Source: CBFHWY01 sp965659675 (lineage in GTDB: Bacteria; Bacteroidota; Bacteroidia; Flavobacteriales_G; Salibacteraceae). From it: 48,257 bases of DNA. The stretch lies in the NCBI GenBank assembly GCA_965659675.1, contig CBFHWY010000010.1, positions 1 through 48,257 on the forward strand, in the 5' to 3' direction. The first letter of the stretch is position 1. Each line of letters starts with the position of its first letter. Below are positions 16,131 to 23,505 of the stretch, piece after piece. Both the position numbers and the translations under genes were made by a program. Under the pieces are notes generated by a model, which was given only the letters and a program-made list of their open reading frames with translations, searched no databases and was not told the DNA's origin.

Positions 16131-17708
16131 TTATTCGTAGTTTGATACGAGGTCCGCACATACTTTCTCGATCGTATCAGTTACCTCGTCCGTCAGTTTA
16201 CCCGACTTGAGTGTATCCAATACATCTTTGTGCTGCGCTCTCATAAGATCAAGCAACTCTTTTTCGAATTCTTTTACCTTATTCACTGGAACTTTTCTGA
16301 TCAAGTTCTTCGTACCGCAATAAATGATAACAATCTGCTCCTCCACTGGAAGCGGTGAATTTTCAGCTTGTTTTAGGATCTCAACGTTTCTCGCACCTTT
16401 ATCAAGCACGGCTTTCGTTGCAGCATCAAGGTCAGATCCAAATTTGGCAAATGCCTCCAGTTCGCGATACTGAGCCTGATCCAGCTTCAAGGTACCCGAT
16501 ACTTTCTTCATTGACTTGATCTGGGCTGCTCCACCAACACGTGAAACCGAGATACCCACGTTAATGGCCGGACGCACACCTGAAAGGAATAAGTCAGACT
16601 CAAGGAAGATCTGTCCATCAGTAATAGAGATCACGTTTGTTGGGATATATGCTGAAACGTCTCCTGCCTGCGTCTCGATGATCGGCAGAGCAGTTAAAGA
16701 ACCTCCACCTTTTACTTTGTCTTTCAACGTCTCAGGAAGGTCATTCATTTGCGCAGCGATATCGTCATTCGCATTGATCTTAGCTGCTCTTTCCAAAAGT
16801 CTTGAGTGAAGATAGAATACATCCCCTGGATATGCTTCACGTCCTGGAGGACGTCGAAGTAGTAGGGAAACTTCACGATATGCAACCGCCTGTTTTGAAA
16901 GGTCATCATAAACGATCAGAGCGGGTCTTCCAGTATCTCTGAAATACTCACCCACCGCAGCTCCTGCAAATGGTGCGTAGAACTGCATTGGTGCAGGATC
17001 AGATGCATTTGCTGCAACAATGGTTGTGTAGGCCATAGCTCCAGCTTCTTCCAGGGTCTTCACGATCCCTGCAACCGTAGATCCTTTTTGACCTGATGCT
17101 ACATAGATACAATATACTGGCTCTCCTGCGTCATAGAATTCTTTCTGGTTGATGATCGTATCGATCGCAACCGTGGTTTTACCTGTTTGACGGTCACCAA
17201 TGATCAGCTCCCTTTGTCCTCTACCGATAGGGATCATTGAGTCGATCGCCTTGATACCTGTTTGAAGTGGCTCATCTACAGGTTGACGGAAGATCACACC
17301 CGGTGCCTTTCTTTCAAGTGGCATCTCATAGGTTTCTCCTGCGATAGGTCCTTTACCATCGATCGGATTTCCAAGTGTATCAACTACACGTCCAACAACT
17401 CCTTCACCTACTGGGATTGAGGAGATCATTCCAGTTCGTTTTACCGTATCCCCTTCTTTGATTCCCTTGGGGCTTCCAAGAAGCACCGCACCTACGTTGT
17501 CTTCTTCAAGGTTAAGTGCAATTCCTTTAAGTCCAGTATGAAACTCGATCAGCTCACCTGACTGAATATTGTTTAGTCCGTAGATCCGGGCTATACCATC
17601 CCCTACTTGAAGTACCGTTCCTACCTCTTCTAGCTCGGCTTCTGTCTTGACTCCTGCGAGTTGTTCGCGGAGGATTGCCGATACTTCTGCTGGTTTTACT
17701 TCTGGCAT
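16131..17708 (-). CDS. atpA: F0F1 ATP synthase subunit alpha
   Basis: A 525-residue alpha subunit of the F1 head, which carries the non-catalytic nucleotide sites. The Walker A motif GDRQTGKT is at residues 171-178, and the alpha-specific PGREAYPGDVFYLHSRLLERAA block and the SVSRVGGAAQIKSMKK segment are intact. The length is normal. It is preceded by atpH with an 11-bp gap and followed by atpG. No unusual residues are seen. Confidence 0.99.
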   Translation of the reverse strand: MPEVKPAEVSAILREQLAGVKTEAELEEVGTVLQVGDGIARIYGLNNIQSGELIEFHTGLKGIALNLEEDNVGAVLLGSPKGIKEGDTVKRTGMISSIPVGEGVVGRVVDTLGNPIDGKGPIAGETYEMPLERKAPGVIFRQPVDEPLQTGIKAIDSMIPIGRGQRELIIGDRQTGKTTVAIDTIINQKEFYDAGEPVYCIYVASGQKGSTVAGIVKTLEEAGAMAYTTIVAANASDPAPMQFYAPFAGAAVGEYFRDTGRPALIVYDDLSKQAVAYREVSLLLRRPPGREAYPGDVFYLHSRLLERAAKINANDDIAAQMNDLPETLKDKVKGGGSLTALPIIETQAGDVSAYIPTNVISITDGQIFLESDLFLSGVRPAINVGISVSRVGGAAQIKSMKKVSGTLKLDQAQYRELEAFAKFGSDLDAATKAVLDKGARNVEILKQAENSPLPVEEQIVIIYCGTKNLIRKVPVNKVKEFEKELLDLMRAQHKDVLDTLKSGKLTDEVTDTIEKVCADLVSNYE

Positions 17709-17719
17709 CTTATTTCAGT

Positions 17720-18280
17720 TTAAAATTCTGCGATATATGGGTTTTCGTTCAATTCTTTTTTAAGGTCATCAAGCTTTCTGGCGATCGAAGCATCAATCTG
17801 CTTGTCATCCAATCTGGCGATGAATCCACCAATGAGTTCTGGGTTCACCGTTTCGTTCAAAATGATCTCTTTGTCATCCGTCATGCTTGAGATCAATTCT
17901 CTCATCGCTGCCTGAGTTTCTTCATTCATAGTGGCAGCAGTTGTGATCTGAGCTTTTGAAATTCCTTTGTGATCATCATACTGCGCAACAAAGGCCCTCG
18001 CTATTCCAGGAACATACTTTTCTCTGCCCTTTCGAACCAGGATGTCAATAAAGCTCGATCCAAGTTTACTCAGCTTTCCGTCAAAGATCATTCTAAGAAT
18101 CTTCTCTTTCTTTTGAGCATTGATCACTGGACTTTTTAGAAAACGCACAAGGTCATCATTCTCCTCACAGGCCTTCTTGAGCAGCTGCATGTCTGTCAAT
18201 GCCTCCTCCAGGACCCCTTGCTCCAGAGCGAGAGACAGCAGGGACTTGGCATATCTGTTTGAAACCTTATTTAAAACCAT
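17720..18280 (-). CDS. atpH: F0F1 ATP synthase subunit delta
   Basis: A 186-residue delta subunit (OSCP) that links the peripheral b-stalk to the top of the alpha3beta3 head. It has the helical N-terminal domain (RYAKSLLSLALEQG near residues 8-21, FLKSPVI near 42-48) and the C-terminal segment ending GGFIARLDDKQIDASIARKLDDLKKEL typical of the family. Its start codon shares one base with the atpF stop, showing translational coupling. Confidence 0.96.
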   Translation of the reverse strand: MVLNKVSNRYAKSLLSLALEQGVLEEALTDMQLLKKACEENDDLVRFLKSPVINAQKKEKILRMIFDGKLSKLGSSFIDILVRKGREKYVPGIARAFVAQYDDHKGISKAQITTAATMNEETQAAMRELISSMTDDKEIILNETVNPELIGGFIARLDDKQIDASIARKLDDLKKELNENPYIAEF

Positions 18281-18771
18281 CAGATCTTAGATTCTTCTAG
18301 TAGTTTATCTACGAGCTCTCTTTGCTTAGCTTCATCTCCAAGTTCAGATCGAAGAAGTTTCTCAGCGATCGCGATACTCATATTAGCGACCTCTACTTTT
18401 AGTTCAGTAAGTGCTGCTAGTTTTTCGTTCTCAATGGCCTCTCTTGCCGAAGCAATCATTTTATCAGACTCAGACTTAGCCTTGTCTTTCGCCTCATTGA
18501 TCATCTGATCTTTTGTGTCGCGTGCTTCCTTGAGAATTCGATCGCGTTCGTTCCTTGCTTCTTTAAGCAACTCATCATTGCTCGCCTGAAGCTTTTCAAT
18601 TTCCTTTTTTGCCTCTTCAGCACTTTTTAGCGCCTGATCGATCGACTCATCTCTTTCTTTCAGTGACTGAAGAATAGGTTTCCAAGCGAATTTTTTCAGC
18701 AGGAACAGCACAATCAAGAATGAAAGTGTGGTCCAAAATACTAATCCTATACCCGGTGTAACTAATCCCAT
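18280..18771 (-). CDS. atpF: F0F1 ATP synthase subunit b
   Basis: A 163-residue b subunit: a single N-terminal membrane helix (residues 8-26, GLVFWTTLSFLIVLFLLKKF) followed by about 110 residues of charged coiled-coil helix rich in Lys, Glu and Ala, ending with a C-terminal segment that binds delta. Two copies form the peripheral stalk. The gene starts about 73 bp after atpE, the largest gap in the operon, and that gap contains a terminator-like hairpin. Confidence 0.96.
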   Translation of the reverse strand: MGLVTPGIGLVFWTTLSFLIVLFLLKKFAWKPILQSLKERDESIDQALKSAEEAKKEIEKLQASNDELLKEARNERDRILKEARDTKDQMINEAKDKAKSESDKMIASAREAIENEKLAALTELKVEVANMSIAIAEKLLRSELGDEAKQRELVDKLLEESKI

Positions 18772-18795
18772 TTTGTTCTATTTACTCTATGCTTT

Positions 18796-18835
18796 AAAAA
18801 AATGTGGACTCCTGCCAACCGCAGGAGTTCACATT
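18796..18835 (-). terminator. Hairpin with U-tract between atpE and atpF (putative attenuator)
   Basis: Read on the transcribed (minus) strand, 15 bases AATGTGAACTCCTGC pair with GCAGGAGTCCACATT around a 5-nt loop, with a single G-U-type mismatch, and the second arm runs into seven U residues. This is the layout of an intrinsic terminator, starting 9 nt after the atpE stop codon and ending about 25 nt before atpF. Since atpF-H-A-G must be expressed, partial termination or transcript-end protection is more likely than a full stop. Confidence 0.75.
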
Positions 18836-18844
18836 AAATACTGA

Positions 18845-19090
18845 TTAAGCAAGTACTACTAGAAGACAAAGTACAATCGCGAAGAATACTGCACCTTCAA
18901 CAAGGGCAGCAGCAACGATCATGTTAGCTCTGATGTCTCCAGTAGACTCAGGTTGACGAGCGATAGCTTCAAGGGCAGTACCCCCGATTCTACCAATACC
19001 CACACCTGCGCCCAAGGCCGCAATTCCAGCACCGATACCGGCACCCATGATTCCAAGAGCTGCGTCCAAAAGAATTGTAATTAAAGACAT
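18845..19090 (-). CDS. atpE: F0F1 ATP synthase subunit c
   Basis: An 81-residue c subunit of the membrane rotor ring: two hydrophobic helices, the first rich in Gly/Ala, joined by the polar loop ARQPESTGDIRA. The ion-binding carboxylate is Glu65 in AALVEGAVFF. It is followed by Gly, and helix 1 lacks the Gln used for sodium, so the ring most likely carries protons. It is the second gene in the operon, 32 bp after atpB. The hairpin just behind it may help raise its transcript level, since the ring needs many copies. Confidence 0.97.
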   Translation of the reverse strand: MSLITILLDAALGIMGAGIGAGIAALGAGVGIGRIGGTALEAIARQPESTGDIRANMIVAAALVEGAVFFAIVLCLLVVLA

Positions 19091-19122
19091 AGTGTTACTA
19101 TATAATGGTTAAACAATTAATC

Positions 19123-20229
19123 TTAATGTGCCTCTTCAGTGGCCTGTCCGAAATACAATGCTGAAAGCAGGGTAAAGACATAAGCCTGAAGAAAAGCAAC
19201 TAATAATTCCAATACGTTCATAAAAATGCTGAAGATCAAAGTCCCCACAGACACGCCGTAGGCTACGCCCACACCGCTTGACTTGGCGAAAATGAAGATC
19301 AACATGGTAAATGACAAAATGATGATGTGTCCTGCCGTAATGTTTGCAAACAAACGAAGGCACAGTACAATGGGTTTTGAGAATACACCGAGTAGCTCGA
19401 TCGGCCACATGATCGGCAGCAACCACCATGGCACGCCAGGAGGCGCTACGATGTGCATCCAGTATGATTTATTTCCATTGATCGTTGTTACTACAAATGT
19501 GAATACCGCAAGAACAGCGGTTACTGCGATGTTGCCAGTAATGTTCATTCCACCTAAGAATGGAATAAGGCCTAACATGTTAGAGATCCAAATAAAGAAG
19601 AAGATGGATAATAGAAAAGGCATGAAACGCTCATAGCCATTTCCAATGGAGGGTTTGGCTACATCATCTCTGATGAATACGATGATCGGTTCGATCCATG
19701 ACTGTATCCCTTTTGGAGCTTCTCCTTTTCTTTTCTTATAAGCTCTTGCAGCACTTACAAAGATCAGGAACATCAGTATAAATGCTAAAAACATTCCTGC
19801 CACATTCTTGGTGATGCTCAGGTCGTAAGGAGCAAGTTTATTCCCATCCTCATCCATTTTGATCTCACCCTCTGCGTTGGCCATATAAATATGTCCGTGT
19901 TCATAAGCATAGGTATTACCACTCGACGGGCTGGTATATGTCTTAAATTCTGCACCCTCTTTCAGAGCAAACTTTGAATATGAGAATACGTCAAATGCAT
20001 TGGGTGCTTTCACGATAACAGGAAGGGGAAAGTGCACTCCATCCATAATGTGAATCTCATGCGCATCCATAACGTGATGCATAATGATCTCACCTGGCTT
20101 GAATTCCTCGTCAGAAGAAGATTCCGACGCTGTTAAAATTGTTGGCCCGCCAAAGAGCAAAGAAATAACGATGAAAAATCTGAAAATCTTTGAGTTGCGC
20201 GCCTTTTCTACTCCGAACATCCTACCCAT
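19123..20229 (-). CDS. atpB: F0F1 ATP synthase subunit a (with signal peptide and N-terminal extension)
   Basis: A 368-residue a subunit, the stator channel next to the c-ring. The C-terminal two thirds hold the membrane helices with the essential Arg in the LRLFANITAGHIIIL motif. The first about 30 residues are a signal-like segment (FRFFIVISLLFGGPTILTAS), followed by about 100 residues of acidic extracytoplasmic sequence (HHVMDAHEIHIMDGVHFPLP), an extension common in Bacteroidota AtpB. The start at 20229 has GGAGAA about 10 nt upstream; a second ATG at 20220 is possible. It is the first gene of the operon, with a TACTTTTG -7 element 23 nt upstream. No atpI is present. Confidence 0.97.
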   Translation of the reverse strand: MGRMFGVEKARNSKIFRFFIVISLLFGGPTILTASESSSDEEFKPGEIIMHHVMDAHEIHIMDGVHFPLPVIVKAPNAFDVFSYSKFALKEGAEFKTYTSPSSGNTYAYEHGHIYMANAEGEIKMDEDGNKLAPYDLSITKNVAGMFLAFILMFLIFVSAARAYKKRKGEAPKGIQSWIEPIIVFIRDDVAKPSIGNGYERFMPFLLSIFFFIWISNMLGLIPFLGGMNITGNIAVTAVLAVFTFVVTTINGNKSYWMHIVAPPGVPWWLLPIMWPIELLGVFSKPIVLCLRLFANITAGHIIILSFTMLIFIFAKSSGVGVAYGVSVGTLIFSIFMNVLELLVAFLQAYVFTLLSALYFGQATEEAH

Positions 20230-20252
20230 TATTCTTTCTCCGAAATCGTCGG

Positions 20253-20260
20253 CAAAAGTA
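20253..20260 (-). promoter_or_regulatory. Candidate -7 element (TACTTTTG) of the atp operon
   Basis: The minus strand reads TACTTTTG, matching TAnnTTTG, 23 nt before the atpB start codon. It lies in the only non-coding space (158 bp) between atpB and the divergent tatA. No clear -33 TTTG is visible at the standard distance. Confidence 0.5.
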
Positions 20261-20355
20261 TAGAAATAAGCTTAGAGAATATCCCTGTTTTTGATTCTTT
20301 TTTCTTGGTTTTCAAGAAGCTCATTTTTAGCCCCTTAATGGCAGGTATTATTTGC

Positions 20356-20363
20356 TAATTTTG
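20356..20363 (+). promoter_or_regulatory. Candidate -7 element (TAATTTTG) of tatA-gatA
   Basis: TAATTTTG matches the Bacteroidota -7 consensus and lies 24 nt before the tatA ATG, divergent to the atp operon promoter. Confidence 0.5.
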
Positions 20364-20387
20364 CAGGGATTTCATTAAACTAATCAA

Positions 20388-20558
20388 ATGGGTGGTATAG
20401 GTCCTTGGCAAATTGTTTTAATCGTATTGGTAGTCTTGTTATTGTTTGGAGGTCGAAAGATCCCTGAATTGATGCGCGGACTCGGAAAGGGCATTAGCGA
20501 ATTCAAAGATGCCACCAACGGAAAAGATGACAAAAAACAGAACGAGGATAAGTCTTAA
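20388..20558 (+). CDS. tatA: Twin-arginine translocase subunit TatA
   Basis: A 56-residue protein, shorter than usual cut-offs and easily missed. It begins MGGIGPWQIVLIVLVVLLLF: a short N-terminus with the conserved Gly-Pro turn, one transmembrane helix at about residues 8-20, then GGRKIPELMRGLGKGISEFKD, the typical TatA/E amphipathic helix after the FG hinge, and a short Lys/Asp/Asn tail. TatA oligomers form the conduit for folded proteins exported by the Tat pathway. The TAA is at 20556-20558, 5 bp before gatA, so tatA and gatA are probably co-transcribed. tatC is not in the window. Confidence 0.95.
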   Translation: MGGIGPWQIVLIVLVVLLLFGGRKIPELMRGLGKGISEFKDATNGKDDKKQNEDKS

Positions 20559-20563
20559 GCCTC

Positions 20564-21997
20564 ATGTCTTCTTTTCACTTACCTGCTTCCATTTCTGAGA
20601 CCAGAAGCTCCATTGATCGTTCTGAGTACTCATTGACCGATCTGGTCAAGGCATATATTGAACGAATAAAAAGTCAGAAAGAGCTAAATATCTTTCTGGA
20701 TATATACGAGGAATCCGCTTTAAAGAAAGCGGCGGAAGTTGACGCCAGGATCAAAGAAGGAAAGGCCGGAAGTTTGGCTGGACTCGTCCTAGGACTAAAA
20801 GACAATATCGCTTACAAGGATCATCCACTAACTGCCTCTTCAAAGATCTTAAAAGGCTTTGAGTCTACCTACTCTGCAACGAGTACGGAGCGATTGATCC
20901 TCGAAGATGCGATAATCATCGGCAGATTAAACTGTGATGAATTTGCCATGGGTAGTTCAAATGAGACCTCATACTATGGTCCCGTCTTGAATCCTTTGGA
21001 TAACACAAAAGTTCCCGGAGGTTCATCTGGCGGATCGGCAGCTGCAGTGGCTGCAGATATGTGTTTAGCCAGCCTTGGCTCTGACACCGGTGGCTCTATC
21101 AGACAACCGGCATCATTTTGCGGAGTCTATGGCATTAAACCAAGCTATGGAAGAGTTAGCCGATATGGCTTGATCGCTTATGCTTCTTCGATGGATCAAA
21201 TTGGTCCGATCACCAAAAATGCAGAGGACGCGGCTAAAATACTTGAAGTGATCGCGGGTCCTGATCATCAGGATGCCACTGCATCAAGACAAACAGTTAA
21301 TCCTTATTCTTCCGAGATGAATGATCTTGAAACCCTTGAGATCGCATATTATAAGGAGGTTGTTGAAAGCGACAAACTCGATCCCTCGGTAAAGGAAATG
21401 TTCTTTGAGCAAGTCGAAAAATTAAAAGCGGCTGGTCACAAGGTAACTGAGATCGACTTTCCATACCTCGATTATCTGGTTCCGACCTATAATGTGCTTT
21501 CTAACGCTGAAGCCTCTTCTAATCTTTCGCGCTTTGATGGTATGCGATACGGCTATCGCAGTGAAGAGGCTGAGGGTGTTGATTCGACCTATGTCAGATC
21601 GCGCTCCGAAGGTTTTGGCGCAGAGGTAAAGCGCCGGATCATGCTTGGAACCTTTGTTTTGAGCGCTGGTTTTTATGATGCTTATTATGCTCGGGCGCAG
21701 AAGGTTCGACGCAAAATTCAGGAGCACAGCCTCAATACGCTGAGCGAATACGATCTTATTATTGGGCCAACAACTCCCCATGCTGCATTCGAATTGAATG
21801 GGATCAAAGATCCGATCGCCATGTATCTGGAAGATATTTACACTGTGCAGGCCAACCTCACCGGACTGCCCGCAGCAAGCATTCCTGTTGGGACAGACAA
21901 AAAAGGAATGCCCGTTGGCTTTCAGGCCATGGCGGCAAAATTTGAAGAATCTAAGCTTTTAGCTTTTTCCTCCCATCTGGAAGAATTAAACCAGTGA
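20564..21997 (+). CDS. gatA: Aspartyl/glutamyl-tRNA amidotransferase subunit A
   Basis: A 477-residue amidase that releases ammonia from glutamine for the GatCAB enzyme, which converts Glu-tRNA(Gln) and/or Asp-tRNA(Asn) to the amidated forms. The Ser-cisSer-Lys triad is intact: Lys79 in GLKDNIAYKD, Ser154 in PGGSSGGSAAAVAADM, and Ser178 in SDTGGSIRQPASFCG. The GVYGIKPSYGRVSRYGL block that follows is GatA-specific. gatB and gatC are elsewhere. A tRNA-Asn gene lies about 1.1 kb downstream, but this may be coincidence. The 3' end overlaps the convergent PfkB gene by 12 bp. Confidence 0.97.
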   Translation: MSSFHLPASISETRSSIDRSEYSLTDLVKAYIERIKSQKELNIFLDIYEESALKKAAEVDARIKEGKAGSLAGLVLGLKDNIAYKDHPLTASSKILKGFESTYSATSTERLILEDAIIIGRLNCDEFAMGSSNETSYYGPVLNPLDNTKVPGGSSGGSAAAVAADMCLASLGSDTGGSIRQPASFCGVYGIKPSYGRVSRYGLIAYASSMDQIGPITKNAEDAAKILEVIAGPDHQDATASRQTVNPYSSEMNDLETLEIAYYKEVVESDKLDPSVKEMFFEQVEKLKAAGHKVTEIDFPYLDYLVPTYNVLSNAEASSNLSRFDGMRYGYRSEEAEGVDSTYVRSRSEGFGAEVKRRIMLGTFVLSAGFYDAYYARAQKVRRKIQEHSLNTLSEYDLIIGPTTPHAAFELNGIKDPIAMYLEDIYTVQANLTGLPAASIPVGTDKKGMPVGFQAMAAKFEESKLLAFSSHLEELNQ

Positions 21998-22912
21998 TAT
22001 TTCGAACTGTACAAGGTCCACAAACTCTTGCACACGCTCTTCGATCTCTTGTTCTCTAAGATTCAATAGTCGGTCGGTACCAAATTTCTCAACGCAAAAA
22101 GAAGCCATCGCTGATCCATAGATCACGGCTCTTTTCATGTTCTCAAAACTGATGTCCTTGGCATGGGCAAGGTATCCCATGAATCCACCTGCAAAGGTAT
22201 CGCCCGCACCAGTTGGGTCAAAGACCTCTTCCAGCGGAAGGGCAGGGGCAAAAAAGACCTGTTTCTCTGAATTAAATAATAATGCTCCGTGTTCTCCCTT
22301 TTTAATAACAAGAAATTTTGGGCCCATTTGAAGGATCTTCTCAGCTGCTACTACCAAAGAATAGTCACCCGAGAGTTGTCTGGCTTCTTCATCATTGATC
22401 AGCAACACATCCACATGTTTGAGCGTTTCTTTGAGATCGTCCATGGCCGTTTCCATCCAAAAATTCATGGTGTCCATAGCAACCAGATCTGGACGCTTTT
22501 CCATTTGATCGATCACACTTTTCTGAACAGCAGGTGTGAGGTTACCAAGCATAAGAAAATCTGCATTCTTAGCACTATCAGGAACTTTTGGTTCGAAGTT
22601 GGCAAGTACATTCAACTCTGTAGCAAGCGTATCGCGGGTGTTCATATCGTTGTGGTATTTGCCTGACCAGAAAAAGGAATTTTGATCTTCAAAGATCTGT
22701 AAGCCAGAGGTTCCGACTCCACGACTATTCAGATCCTTGATGAAATCTTTCGGAAAATCTCCTCCAATGGTTGAGATCATTTCGATCTCTCTGGTAAAGT
22801 AAGAAGCAGCTAAAGATATATAGGTTGCAGCTCCTCCGATGATCTTATCTGTTTTTCCAAAAGGCGTTTCAATGGCATCAAATGCGACAGTTCCGACGGT
22901 AAGTAAACTCAT
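21986..22912 (-). CDS. PfkB/ribokinase family sugar or nucleoside kinase
   Basis: A 308-residue kinase of the PfkB family. The N-terminal GG motif appears in KIIGGAATYISLAAS near residues 23-37, and the C-terminal catalytic signature is DPTGAGDTFAGGFMGYLA near residues 231-248 with the base Asp in GAGD. It phosphorylates a sugar, nucleoside or related hydroxymethyl compound; the substrate cannot be read from sequence. It has its own TAACTTTG element and is transcribed toward gatA. There is no neighbour that narrows the role. Confidence 0.9.
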   Translation of the reverse strand: MSLLTVGTVAFDAIETPFGKTDKIIGGAATYISLAASYFTREIEMISTIGGDFPKDFIKDLNSRGVGTSGLQIFEDQNSFFWSGKYHNDMNTRDTLATELNVLANFEPKVPDSAKNADFLMLGNLTPAVQKSVIDQMEKRPDLVAMDTMNFWMETAMDDLKETLKHVDVLLINDEEARQLSGDYSLVVAAEKILQMGPKFLVIKKGEHGALLFNSEKQVFFAPALPLEEVFDPTGAGDTFAGGFMGYLAHAKDISFENMKRAVIYGSAMASFCVEKFGTDRLLNLREQEIEERVQEFVDLVQFEISLV

Positions 22913-22929
22913 GCTAAAAATTTAGCGCA

Positions 22930-22937
22930 CAAAGTTA
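22930..22937 (-). promoter_or_regulatory. Candidate -7 element (TAACTTTG) for the PfkB kinase gene
   Basis: The minus strand reads TAACTTTG 17 nt before the start codon. It is the same octamer as found upstream of xth and the coiled-coil gene. Confidence 0.48.
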
Positions 22938-23080
22938 ATTTTATATACGTGCAGTTTTCTTATTATTGCAGCCCCAAATTTTTGGGAATGATAATTCCTC
23001 GGAAGCTCATACTTCGAGAGCCTCAACACGGCGATTGTTGAGAGCATCGATATGAAAGGCAAGAGGAAGGGAAAATATTT

Positions 23081-23157
23081 TCCTCAGTAGCTCAGTTGGT
23101 TAGAGCATCTGACTGTTAATCAGAGGGTCCCTGGTTCGAGTCCAGGCTGAGGAGCCA
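23081..23157 (+). tRNA. tRNA-Asn (anticodon GTT)
   Basis: A complete cloverleaf: acceptor stem TCCTCAG/CTGAGGA, D arm GCTCAGTTGGTTAGAGC, anticodon stem TCTGA/TCAGA with loop CTGTTAA and anticodon GTT at 23115-23117, T arm CCTGG-TTCGAGT-CCAGG, discriminator G at 23154 and an encoded CCA at 23155-23157. It stands alone and is followed closely by a strong intrinsic terminator. Confidence 0.97.
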
Positions 23158-23168
23158 AAGCGACGAAG

Positions 23169-23192
23169 AGCCCCGAGTAATCGGGGCTTTTT
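23169..23192 (+). terminator. Intrinsic terminator after tRNA-Asn
   Basis: AGCCCCGA pairs perfectly with TCGGGGCT around the loop GTAA, followed by a T run. It starts 11 nt after the CCA end of the tRNA. Confidence 0.93.
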
Positions 23193-23488
23193 CTTTTTAG
23201 AAAAATCCTGGACGAGAAGTTTATGCTTGTCGAAGCAAGTCCAGGCTGCTTGTCCGCCGAAGGAGGAAGGAGATATGCTGAGCCTGCGAAGTAAGCAAAG
23301 CGACGAAGAGCCCCAGGTGAACGTCAGCTTTCCTTTCAGATGAATGGGCTACGTTTCGATCCTTGCAAGATGGAAAATCAAATTAAATTACCGCTCCCTT
23401 TATCTAACCTGTAGCTTTCTAAGCTCAATTCATCTGAACACAGAATAATTCTATTTCATTTTTATTCTCCATCCTAAAATTCCTCTGA
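23193..23488. other. Non-coding stretch with tRNA-tail fragments and interspersed repeat
   Basis: About 300 bp with no credible gene. It contains a second copy of the 11-mer AGTCCAGGCTG from the tRNA T arm (23238-23248; first copy 23139-23149) and of the 19-mer CAAAGCGACGAAGAGCCCC that follows the tRNA (23296-23314; first copy 23156-23174). Between them are a CGCCGAAGGAGGAAGG segment and TGCTGAGCCTGCGAAGTA, which resembles a motif in the atpG-end repeats. It looks like a broken duplication of the tRNA 3' flank interrupted by a small repeat. The remainder to 23488 is A/T-rich and shows nothing further. Confidence 0.7.
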
Positions 23489-23496
23489 TACATTTG
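23489..23496 (+). promoter_or_regulatory. Candidate -7 element (TACATTTG) of the five-gene lipid-type operon
   Basis: TACATTTG matches TAnnTTTG, 9 nt before the ATG at 23506. A start of transcription at the usual distance would give an almost leaderless message, so the TTG at 23494 inside this element is unlikely to be the start codon. Confidence 0.42.
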
Positions 23497-23505
23497 ATCC
23501 GGAAA

